From positions 5,084,001-5,148,000 of the forward strand of contig NZ_CP065997.1 in the NCBI RefSeq assembly GCF_016127315.1: a stretch of 64,000 bases of DNA, read 5' to 3'. Below are positions 26,118 through 37,537 of the stretch, in pieces (within the stretch, counting starts at the first letter, position 1; the number at the start of each line of letters is the position of its first letter). Both the position numbers and the translations under genes were made by a program. The notes below the pieces were generated by a model, which searched no databases, was not told the DNA's origin, and saw only the letters and a list, made by a program, of their open reading frames with translations. This DNA is from Achromobacter deleyi (GTDB lineage Bacteria > Pseudomonadota > Gammaproteobacteria > Burkholderiales > Burkholderiaceae_B).

Positions 26118-26630
26118 ATGTCCAGCGAAGCGGGGTTACGAGAGCGTACGGCGGTGCTGTATGCCGAGCATCATTCGTGGCTCGCGCGCTGGCTGCGCTA
26201 TCGCACCGCCAACTCCGACTGCGCCGCCGACCTGGCGCACGACACCTTCATGCGGGTCCTGACCGCCAAGGAAATCCCGCCGCTGTCCGAGCCGCGCGCG
26301 TTTCTCGCCACCATCGCTCGCCGGCTGCTGTCCAACCACTATCGGCGCGAAATGATCGAGCGGGCCTATCTCGAGGCCCTGGCCAATCTGCCCGAGCCCG
26401 TGGAACCCAGCCCTGAATCACGGCACATCGTCATCGAGACGCTGCTCGCCATCGATCGCGCGCTCGATTCGTTGCCGGGAAAGGTGCGCGAGGCGTTCCT
26501 GCTGGCGCAACTCGAAGGGCTCAGGCATGAAGATATCGCGGCGCGGCTGGGGGTGACCACCCGCACGGTGAGCAACTACATGGTGCGCGCGGTCCAGGCC
26601 TGCTTCTTCGCGCAGGACGGTTTCGCGTGA
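26118..26630 (+). CDS. FecI-like ECF sigma factor of the siderophore locus
   Basis: ECF sigma factor of 170 aa, iron-starvation type. Region 2: HHSWLARWLRYRTANSDCAADLAHDTFMRVL; region 4: LPGKVREAFLLAQLEGLRHEDIAARLGVTTRTVSNYM. Preceded by GGGAG six bases before ATG and by a good Fur box. It overlaps the FecR-like gene by four bases. Expected to transcribe the TonB receptor gene at 27716 when the receptor is loaded with its siderophore. Confidence 0.92.
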   Translation: MSSEAGLRERTAVLYAEHHSWLARWLRYRTANSDCAADLAHDTFMRVLTAKEIPPLSEPRAFLATIARRLLSNHYRREMIERAYLEALANLPEPVEPSPESRHIVIETLLAIDRALDSLPGKVREAFLLAQLEGLRHEDIAARLGVTTRTVSNYMVRAVQACFFAQDGFA

Positions 26631-27616
26631 CGCGGGTGAATGCGACGCCCGCCGCCTACGCTGGCGGACTGCCGCTACCGGCGCATGTGGCCGAGCAGGC
26701 GTCGCGCTGGTACGTGCTGTTGACGAGTGGCGCCGACACCGTGCAGGACCGGCTGGCCTGGGAACGCTGGCGCCAGGCGGATCCCGACCATGAGCGGGCC
26801 TGGGCCCACCTGATGCGCGTCGATGGCCGCATGCGCGAACTGGGGGGCAGTCCCGCCTATCAGGCGCTGACGGTCGATCGGCGCAATGGCCGCCGCCGCG
26901 CGCTCATCGCCATGCTGGGGCTGGCCACCTGTACCGGCGGCCTGGTCTGGACGGCCGACCGCATGCGCTGGGTACGACTCTCGCCCGACTACGTGGCGGC
27001 AGTGGGGGAGCAACGGTCGGTGACCCTGGTCGACGGCACCGAGGTCCTGCTCAATACCGACAGCGCGATCGACGTGCTCTATGACGGACGGACACGCCGC
27101 CTGCGCCTGCGACGCGGCGAAATCCAGATCCGTACCGGGCACGCGGCCGGCTATGCCGGCCTGCCGTTCCGGGTCGACACCCCTTCCGGGGGCGTGCGCG
27201 CGCTGGGCACGCGCTTCATGGTGCGCCTGGACGGAGACCAGACCCGCGTGGCGCTGCTCGAGGGGCACGTGGAGATCGAGCCGGCGGCCGGCGGCAGCCC
27301 GCTGTTGCTGCAGCCGGGGCAGGCCACCCGCTACGGCGCGCACGGTATCGAGCCCGTCCGTCCGGTGGCGCTGGCCGATACGGCCTGGATCAATGCCGAG
27401 TTGGCGGCCGATGACATGCCGCTGGACCGGTTCCTGGCCGAACTGAGCCGTTACCGGCACGGGTTGATTTCCTGTGACGCGCCGGCGGCGAAGTTGCGGA
27501 TCTCTGGATTGTTTCCCTTGAACGACACCGACAGGGCGCTACAGGCGGTGGCCCGCCTGCTGCCTGTCACGGTGACCCGGCGCAGCCCTTATTGGGTTCG
27601 CGTTTCGGCTCGGTAA
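26627..27616 (+). CDS. FecR-family anti-sigma / signal-transducing protein
   Basis: A 329-aa partner of the preceding sigma factor. The N-terminal DUF4880-like cytoplasmic part (AEQASRWYVLLTSG, ERWRQADPDHERAWAHLMRV) is followed by a membrane helix near residues 90-107 and the periplasmic FecR domain (VTLVDGTEVLLNTDSAIDVL, VRALGTRFMVRL, LDRFLAELSRYRHGLI). It starts at a GTG overlapping the sigma stop codon (GTGA). The next gene encodes a TonB receptor with an STN domain, its expected signalling partner. Confidence 0.92.
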   Translation: MTRVNATPAAYAGGLPLPAHVAEQASRWYVLLTSGADTVQDRLAWERWRQADPDHERAWAHLMRVDGRMRELGGSPAYQALTVDRRNGRRRALIAMLGLATCTGGLVWTADRMRWVRLSPDYVAAVGEQRSVTLVDGTEVLLNTDSAIDVLYDGRTRRLRLRRGEIQIRTGHAAGYAGLPFRVDTPSGGVRALGTRFMVRLDGDQTRVALLEGHVEIEPAAGGSPLLLQPGQATRYGAHGIEPVRPVALADTAWINAELAADDMPLDRFLAELSRYRHGLISCDAPAAKLRISGLFPLNDTDRALQAVARLLPVTVTRRSPYWVRVSAR

Positions 27617-27637
27617 CAGCCCCGATTTCTCCATTCG

Positions 27638-27659
27638 CCCGGATTCCGGGTTTTTTTTT
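27638..27659 (+). terminator. Short hairpin with nine-T run between fecR and the receptor gene
   Basis: Stem CCCGG/CCGGG with a three-base ATT loop is followed by nine T. It could end the fecI-fecR transcript, so that the receptor gene depends on its own, sigma-dependent promoter. The short stem makes it only moderately strong. Confidence 0.6.
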
Positions 27660-27715
27660 GTCGATACCTTTCCGGTTTCCGGTTTTGGCGTGTCCTTTCA
27701 ATCAAGAGGACTCAA

Positions 27716-30124
27716 TTGCACGGAAAAAAGCCGGAATCCATGGTTATCGGAGCAGCCGATCAACGTCTCGTACGCGCCCCTGGCCCCATGGCGGGCGGGC
27801 GGCTGTGCGCGCGGATGCTGCTGCTGGGCGCGCTCGCGGCCATGCCGTTGGCCGGGGCTCAGCCCGGGCCGCAGGCGGCCACCACGCGCAGCTTTCACGT
27901 CGCGCCCGGGCCGCTGACCCAGGTGCTGCAGCAGATCGCCAGCCAGGCGCATGTGCTGGTCTACTTCGATCCCGCGGTCACCCGTGACCTGAGCAGCGAC
28001 GGCCTGGACGGCGCCTACGCGCCCGCGCTCGCCTTCGAGGCGGTCTTGCGCGGCCACGGCCTGGAAGTCTACGAAGACCTGTCGGGCGGTTTCCGCGTGC
28101 GTCGAACCTGGATGCCCGCCGTCGCGATCCTGCCGATCACACAGGTCGAAGGCATGGCGCGGGGCTTCACGCAGCTCGAGGATCGCGCCGCCACCAAGAC
28201 GCTGGCCCCCCTGGTCTCGGTGCCGCAGTCGGTGTCGGTGGTGACGGCCGCCGACATGCAGGCGCGGGGCGCCCGTTCGGTCACGCAGGCGCTGCAGTAC
28301 ACGCCGGGCGTGCAGATCGACAACTATGGCGGCACCGAGGTCCGCAATGACTGGGTCGTGTTGCGCGGTTTCGATGCCAAGCTGACCGGGGATTACCGCG
28401 ACGGCCTGAGCCAGATGCCCTATGACCAGATCCGGGCGCGGGTGCCGACCTATGCGCTGGAACAGATCGAGGTCGTGCGCGGGCCGGTATCGGCGCTGTA
28501 TGGGCAGGCCGCGCCCGGCGGGATCGTCAACCGCGTCACCAAGCGTCCCCCCGAGACGCCGCTGCGCGAAGCCGCGCTGCAGTTCGGGTCGTTCGAGCAC
28601 AAGCAGGCCTACCTGGACCTGGGAGGGCCTTTCAACGAAAGCGGGCAGGCCCGCTTCCGCCTGACCGCGACCGCCAAGGAATCCGGCACGCAGGACAAGT
28701 ACGACAGCGACCATCGCTACCGCGACAACCTGGCCTATGTGGCGCCCGCCTTCGGCTGGCGTGACGCGGACACCTCGTTCACGTTGCTGATGCACTACCA
28801 GCATGATCGCAACGACGGCGAATCGCGCGCCTACTATCCGACGCGGGTGCTGGTGGGCGACTACGACTACGACCGCAACGACCGCGATTTCTTCAGCCTG
28901 GGGTACCAGCTCGAGCATCGCCTGAACGCGCAATGGCGGGTGCGCCAGAATGCGCGCTACCAGCAAGGCGACATGCTGCTGCGCAATCTGTATGCGGGGG
29001 CGCTGGCCCGCGATGGCCGTACGCTGGCGCGCGCCCAGCTGCAGGCGCGCGAACGTGCCGAAGGGCTGGCGGTGGACAGCCAGATCGAAGGCGACCTCGA
29101 AGCGGGCGGCCTGCGCCATACGGTGCTGGCCGGGCTGGATGCCAGGCGCCTGTCGGGGCGCCAGCACTATCAGCAGGCGGCCGCGCCCAGCCTGGATCTG
29201 CTGGATCCGCGCTACGGGCAGGGCATCGCGCTGCCGTCCGGCGCGCCGTCGATCATCAAGGTGCGGCAGGTCAGCGAGCAGTGGGGGCTCTATCTCCAGG
29301 ACAAGGTGCAGGCGGGGGACTGGACCGTGCTGCTCGGCGTGCGGCGCGACGACTACCGCGACGTAACCGACAACCTGCTCGCCGGTACTCGTACGCGTGG
29401 CCGTGGCGATGTCTACACGGGACGAGTAGGGGTGTCGTATGCGGCGGGGGCGGGGGTCGCGCCCTATGTGGGCTATGCGACCTCGTTCGTGCCCCAGGCC
29501 GGCGCCTCGTACGAGGGCAAGCCGTTCGATCCGTCCCGGGCCGAGCAGTTCGAGGTGGGCGTGAAGTTCCAGCCGCCGCAATCGCAAAGCCTGTACACGC
29601 TGGCGCTGTTCGACCTGCGGCAGCGCAACGTGCTGACCGCCGATCCCGATCCGGCGCACCCCGGCTTCAGCGTCACCACCGGCCGCGTGCGCGCGCGCGG
29701 CGTCGAACTCGAGGCCAAGGTCAGCCTGGCGCGAGGGTGGGACGTGCTGGCCGCCTATACCTTCAACGATGTGAAGAATCAGCAGGCCAACGACGGCACG
29801 ACCGGAAAAATGCCCATCGTGACGCCGCGCCAGATGGCTTCTCTCTGGCTGAACCGCTCGCTTGAGGGCTGGTTGGCCGGATGGACCGCGGGCGTAGGGG
29901 TGCGCCATATCGGCTCCACCTACGTGGACGCCGCCAACACCATGAAGAACGAGGCCGCCACCGTCGTGGACGCCGCGCTCGCCTACGACGCAGGCGCCTG
30001 GCGCCTGGCGCTGGATGCCAGCAATGTTTTCAACCGGCAGACCGTGGTCTGCCGGGGAGATCGCAGCAATTGCCGCTATGGCGTGGACCGCACGGTACTC
30101 GCCACTGTCACTTACCGCTATTGA
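27716..30124 (+). CDS. TonB-dependent siderophore receptor with STN domain
   Basis: Outer-membrane receptor of 802 aa, probably for the siderophore made by this locus. The signal peptide region lies at about residues 28-48 (CARMLLLGALAAMPLAGAQ). The STN domain spans about 58-110 (FHVAPGPLTQVLQQIASQAH), the plug about 150-290 (VSVPQSVSVVTAADMQARG, VVRGPVSALYGQAAPGGIVN), and a 22-strand-type barrel ends in the aromatic YRY terminus. A TTG start with AGAGGA six bases upstream is used; the ATG at 27740 is an alternative. It follows FecI/FecR, so it is likely both transporter and signal transducer. Confidence 0.93.
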   Translation: MHGKKPESMVIGAADQRLVRAPGPMAGGRLCARMLLLGALAAMPLAGAQPGPQAATTRSFHVAPGPLTQVLQQIASQAHVLVYFDPAVTRDLSSDGLDGAYAPALAFEAVLRGHGLEVYEDLSGGFRVRRTWMPAVAILPITQVEGMARGFTQLEDRAATKTLAPLVSVPQSVSVVTAADMQARGARSVTQALQYTPGVQIDNYGGTEVRNDWVVLRGFDAKLTGDYRDGLSQMPYDQIRARVPTYALEQIEVVRGPVSALYGQAAPGGIVNRVTKRPPETPLREAALQFGSFEHKQAYLDLGGPFNESGQARFRLTATAKESGTQDKYDSDHRYRDNLAYVAPAFGWRDADTSFTLLMHYQHDRNDGESRAYYPTRVLVGDYDYDRNDRDFFSLGYQLEHRLNAQWRVRQNARYQQGDMLLRNLYAGALARDGRTLARAQLQARERAEGLAVDSQIEGDLEAGGLRHTVLAGLDARRLSGRQHYQQAAAPSLDLLDPRYGQGIALPSGAPSIIKVRQVSEQWGLYLQDKVQAGDWTVLLGVRRDDYRDVTDNLLAGTRTRGRGDVYTGRVGVSYAAGAGVAPYVGYATSFVPQAGASYEGKPFDPSRAEQFEVGVKFQPPQSQSLYTLALFDLRQRNVLTADPDPAHPGFSVTTGRVRARGVELEAKVSLARGWDVLAAYTFNDVKNQQANDGTTGKMPIVTPRQMASLWLNRSLEGWLAGWTAGVGVRHIGSTYVDAANTMKNEAATVVDAALAYDAGAWRLALDASNVFNRQTVVCRGDRSNCRYGVDRTVLATVTYRY

Positions 30125-30188
30125 CGCCGCGCCATCACGGGGCGGTGTCGGACTATGACGTGGGCGCCCGGCGCCCGAGGAGGTACAC

Positions 30189-30713
30189 ATGGTTACGAGC
30201 ACTGCGCCGACGATGGAAACACTGACCACGCTATACGAGGCGAACCGGCGGCAGCTGGTTCGCGCGGCGATGCGCATCCTCGATTCACGGGAGTTGGCTG
30301 ACGACGTGGTGCAGGATGCCTATGTCAAGCTGCTCGAGGGCGCGGTGCCGCAAGGCGTGCGCGAGCCGGCGGCCTATCTGTACCAGACCGTGCGCCATCT
30401 GGCGATCGATTGCCATCGGCGCCGCGCGCTGGAACAACGCCTTTTCGCGGACGAGGAGGCCGGCCGCCACGCGGTCTCGGCCTCGGTGGCCGAAGACGCC
30501 GCGGTGAGCAGCCAGGCGCTCAGGATGGCGACCACCGCGCTGACGCAGATGTCGGCCCGCACCCGCCGGGCGTTCGAACTGCATCGGTTCGAAGGCTGCA
30601 CGCAGCGCGACGTGGCGCGCGAACTGGGGGTCTCGACGGCGCTGGTCAATTTCATGATCCGCGATGCCCACCTGGCGCTCAGTTCCTGCCACGAATGCCT
30701 GCAGCCCGGTTGA
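30189..30713 (+). CDS. Second ECF sigma factor, no anti-sigma gene, probable regulator of the biosynthesis genes
   Basis: ECF sigma factor of 174 aa, distinct from the FecI copies. Region 2 includes LYEANRRQLVRAAMRILDSRELADDVVQDAYVKL; region 4 reads LTQMSARTRRAFELHRFEGC followed by TQRDVARELGVSTALVNFMIRDA. A strong ribosome site (GAGGAGG) precedes the ATG. No FecR-like gene adjoins it, as for PvdS/OrbS-type sigma factors that switch on siderophore NRPS genes under iron limitation; that role is inferred from family and position between the receptor and the MbtH gene. Confidence 0.85.
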   Translation: MVTSTAPTMETLTTLYEANRRQLVRAAMRILDSRELADDVVQDAYVKLLEGAVPQGVREPAAYLYQTVRHLAIDCHRRRALEQRLFADEEAGRHAVSASVAEDAAVSSQALRMATTALTQMSARTRRAFELHRFEGCTQRDVARELGVSTALVNFMIRDAHLALSSCHECLQPG

Positions 30714-30811
30714 GGCGGCCGCGCGGCGGCAAGCCGTCACCCATGCGGGTCGCGCCCCGAAAAAAGCGCGAATGAAATCCTGAATTTCCAACTGGCTGGT
30801 TCGTCATTCTA

Positions 30812-30827
30812 AATAAGAGTCAATCTC
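30812..30827. promoter_or_regulatory. Weak Fur-box-like element before the biosynthesis operon
   Basis: AATAAGAGTCAATCTC matches 12 of 16 positions of the Fur consensus core and lies 39 bp upstream of the MbtH-like gene. It is the only A/T-rich element in the 152-bp gap and could be part of the promoter. A PvdS-type pair (TAAAT and CGT) is present here but with a spacer of only 12 bp. Confidence 0.25.
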
Positions 30828-30865
30828 GTATCGGGATGACGTTTTCTTTTCAGGGATACGACACT

Positions 30866-31093
30866 ATGAACTGTTTCGACCGCGAGGACGCGGAGCTGCG
30901 CGTGTTGGTCAACGACGAAGACCAGTACTCCCTCTGGCCCGATTTCAAGCCGACCCCGGCGGGCTGGCGTGACACCGGCGTCAAGGGCGACAAGCAGACC
31001 TGCCTGGCGTTCGTGGAGCGCGTCTGGACCGACATGCGGCCGGCGTCGCTGCGCCGTTTCATGGAAAGCCAGACCGAGACCGCGCCGCAATGA
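30866..31093 (+). CDS. MbtH-like NRPS accessory protein
   Basis: A 75-aa MbtH-family protein that binds and activates or stabilises adenylation domains. The family signature NDEDQYSLWPDFKPTPAGW, followed by CLAFVERVWTDMRP, is intact. The ATG at 30866 gives the usual length; a longer frame upstream is not supported. It opens the biosynthetic operon and overlaps the thioesterase start by four bases. Confidence 0.95.
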   Translation: MNCFDREDAELRVLVNDEDQYSLWPDFKPTPAGWRDTGVKGDKQTCLAFVERVWTDMRPASLRRFMESQTETAPQ

Positions 31094-31830
31094 GTCTTGC
31101 GCCTGTCGCCCTGTTGTGCCTGCCATGCGCCGGCGCCAGCGCCACCATGTACTTGCGGTGGCGCCGCGCGCTGCCTGCATGGTTGCGGCTGGTGCCGGTG
31201 GAATTGCCGGGGCGCGGCGCACGCATCGGCGAGGCATACGCACAGGATTTCGACACCCTGGTGGCGCAATTGTGCGAGGCGCATGCCGCCGACCTGGCTT
31301 TGCCGCACGTGTTGTTCGGGCACAGCATGGGAGCCTTGCTGGCCTATGCCATGGCGGCCCGCCAACGGCAGGCCGGCGCCCGGTTGCCGGCGCTGTTGAT
31401 CGCGTCCGGCAGTCCGGCGCCGGCGCGCCGCGATCCGCATCGATTCGATGGCCTGGACAACGACGCCGCGCTGATCGACGACATGCGCAAGCAGGGCGGG
31501 ACGCCCGAGGCGGTCTTCGACAGCCCCGAGCTGCTGCGCCTGGCGCTGGGCACGCTGGCCGCCGACTATGCCCTGTGCCGGGGTTACCGGTATCAGCCCG
31601 TGCCGCGCCTGCCATTGCCGATCGAGGTGCTGGCGGGCAGGCAGGATGATATCGAGGCCCCGTTCATCGAGGCCTGGCGCGACGAGACGCTGGCGCCGGG
31701 GCGCACGACCTGGTTCGACGGCGGCCATTTCTTCATCCGCCACCACGAGGCCATCGTGGTGGACGCCGTGGTCAATCGCATCGCCGAACATTGCCGGCCG
31801 GAACACCATGCAGCGCTTGCGCCTATCTGA
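31090..31830 (+). CDS. Type II thioesterase (NRPS editing)
   Basis: An alpha/beta-hydrolase of 246 aa, GrsT-like. LLCLPCAGASATMYLRWRR at the start and ELPGRGAR are typical; the nucleophile is Ser79 in FGHSMGALLA, the Asp lies in LAGRQDDIEAP and the His in FDGGHFFIRHH. Such enzymes remove wrong acyl groups from carrier domains of NRPS. Its place directly behind the MbtH gene and the ATGA overlap tie it to the NRPS operon. Confidence 0.93.
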   Translation: MSLAPVALLCLPCAGASATMYLRWRRALPAWLRLVPVELPGRGARIGEAYAQDFDTLVAQLCEAHAADLALPHVLFGHSMGALLAYAMAARQRQAGARLPALLIASGSPAPARRDPHRFDGLDNDAALIDDMRKQGGTPEAVFDSPELLRLALGTLAADYALCRGYRYQPVPRLPLPIEVLAGRQDDIEAPFIEAWRDETLAPGRTTWFDGGHFFIRHHEAIVVDAVVNRIAEHCRPEHHAALAPI

Positions 31831-32023
31831 CCGGGTCCCGCCCGACATCGAGGCATGGCAGGCGATGTGGCCCGAATCGCCGGACTTGCCTGGCCTGGCG
31901 GGCCTGGGCACGCAGGTCGCCGATGGCGCCGCGCCACCCTCGGCCTGTGCGTTGCCGGCGCCGGCGGGCGGTCTCGCCGCGTTGGCGTGGTTCCGCACGG
32001 AAACGGCCGGTATGCCCGCCTGA
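31808..32023 (+). CDS. Small unknown ORF in the siderophore operon
   Basis: An ORF of 71 aa (MQRLRLSDRVPPDIEAWQAM at the start) that overlaps the thioesterase end by 23 bases, with GGAA just before the ATG. About 85 % of its third codon positions are G or C, as in true genes here, and it fills the otherwise empty space before the dioxygenase gene. No family was recognised: no signal peptide, no Cys pattern, and a Pro/Ala-rich second half. It might be a small accessory protein or the remnant of a larger gene. Confidence 0.4.
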   Translation: MQRLRLSDRVPPDIEAWQAMWPESPDLPGLAGLGTQVADGAAPPSACALPAPAGGLAALAWFRTETAGMPA

Positions 32024-32084
32024 GGCGCAGTTCCCCTGCGCCGCGCGGTGCGGTCCGGCACCCCTCATCTACGGATTTGAAGCT

Positions 32085-33101
32085 ATGGAACGATTCGAGC
32101 GTGTTGCACCGCCCGGCAGCGAGTTGCCGCTATTGTTGACGCCGGCTGCCGTGGGCGAGTCACTGTCCGCCGCCCAGGGCCGGCTGCGGGCGCAGATCGA
32201 TTCGGCGCTGCTGACCATCGGCGGCGTGCTGCTGCGAGGCTTCGAGGTGCCTTCGGTCGATGTATTCCGCGGCTTTGCCGCCGGCTTTGGCCATGAACTG
32301 CTGGCCTACGAGTTTGGCTCGACCCCGCGCAGCGCGGTCCAGTCAGGGGTGTACACCAGCACCGAATACCCCGCGCACCAGCACATCCCGCTGCACAACG
32401 AACAGGCCTACACCCGGGAATGGCCGATGCGCATCTGGTTCCACTGCGTGACCGCCGCGCAGTCGGGCGGGGAAACACCCATCGCGGACAGTCGCGCGGT
32501 CTATCGGCGGATGCCCGCGGCCATCCGTCGGCGCTTCGCGCGCGGCCTGGTCTACGTGCGCAATTTCGGCGATTTCGACCTGCCATGGCAGACGGTCTTC
32601 AATACCGACGACCGCGCCCGGGTCGAGGCCTATTGCCGCCAGGCCGGCATCGAATGGGAATGGCTGGAGGACGACGGCCTGCGCACGCGCCAGCGCTGCC
32701 AGGGCGTGGAGCGTCATCCGCACACCGGCGAGTTGGTGTGGTTCAACCAGGCGCATCTCTTCCACGTGTCGTCCCTGCAGGCCGACGTGCGCGAATCGCT
32801 GGAGGAGGCCTTCGGCATCGAGAACGTGCCGCGCAACGTGTACGACGCCGACGGCAGGACCATCGCCGACGAGGTCTTCGACGAGATCCGCGCGGTCCTT
32901 GACGAAGAGACGGTGCGCTTTGCCTGGCAGGCGGGCGACGTGATGATGCTGGACAACATGCTGGTGGCCCACGCCCGCACGCCGTTCGCCGGTCCGCGCA
33001 AGGTGGTGGTGGCCATGGCCGACCCCCATGGCAATGTCGAGGCGGCCGATCCCACGGCGCTGCGCCTGGCGGACGTCGACGACCTGTCGTGCGTGGGTTG
33101 A
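32085..33101 (+). CDS. Free-standing Fe(II)/2-oxoglutarate aspartyl beta-hydroxylase-like enzyme (SyrP/TauD type)
   Basis: Dioxygenase of 338 aa. The iron site is visible as His104 and Glu106 in PLHNEQAY, with distal His296 in NMLVAHARTPF; Arg305 in GPRKVVVAM would bind 2-oxoglutarate. SyrP-type enzymes hydroxylate the beta carbon of aspartate held on an NRPS carrier domain. In related siderophore pathways the stand-alone type works with an NRPS that carries an interface domain, and such a domain is found in the protein encoded at 37538. The ATG at 32085 matches the family start; the open frame upstream overlaps other genes. It ends 4 bp before the FAAL gene. Confidence 0.88.
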   Translation: MERFERVAPPGSELPLLLTPAAVGESLSAAQGRLRAQIDSALLTIGGVLLRGFEVPSVDVFRGFAAGFGHELLAYEFGSTPRSAVQSGVYTSTEYPAHQHIPLHNEQAYTREWPMRIWFHCVTAAQSGGETPIADSRAVYRRMPAAIRRRFARGLVYVRNFGDFDLPWQTVFNTDDRARVEAYCRQAGIEWEWLEDDGLRTRQRCQGVERHPHTGELVWFNQAHLFHVSSLQADVRESLEEAFGIENVPRNVYDADGRTIADEVFDEIRAVLDEETVRFAWQAGDVMMLDNMLVAHARTPFAGPRKVVVAMADPHGNVEAADPTALRLADVDDLSCVG

Positions 33102-33105
33102 TGTC

Positions 33106-37533
<4,428 letters not shown>

Positions 37534-37537
37534 GCGG

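Noticed and set aside
30810..30829. PvdS/OrbS-like promoter (TAAAT and CGT) before the MbtH gene
   Set aside because: The spacer is 12 bp instead of about 16-17, so it does not fit the known iron-starvation sigma promoters.
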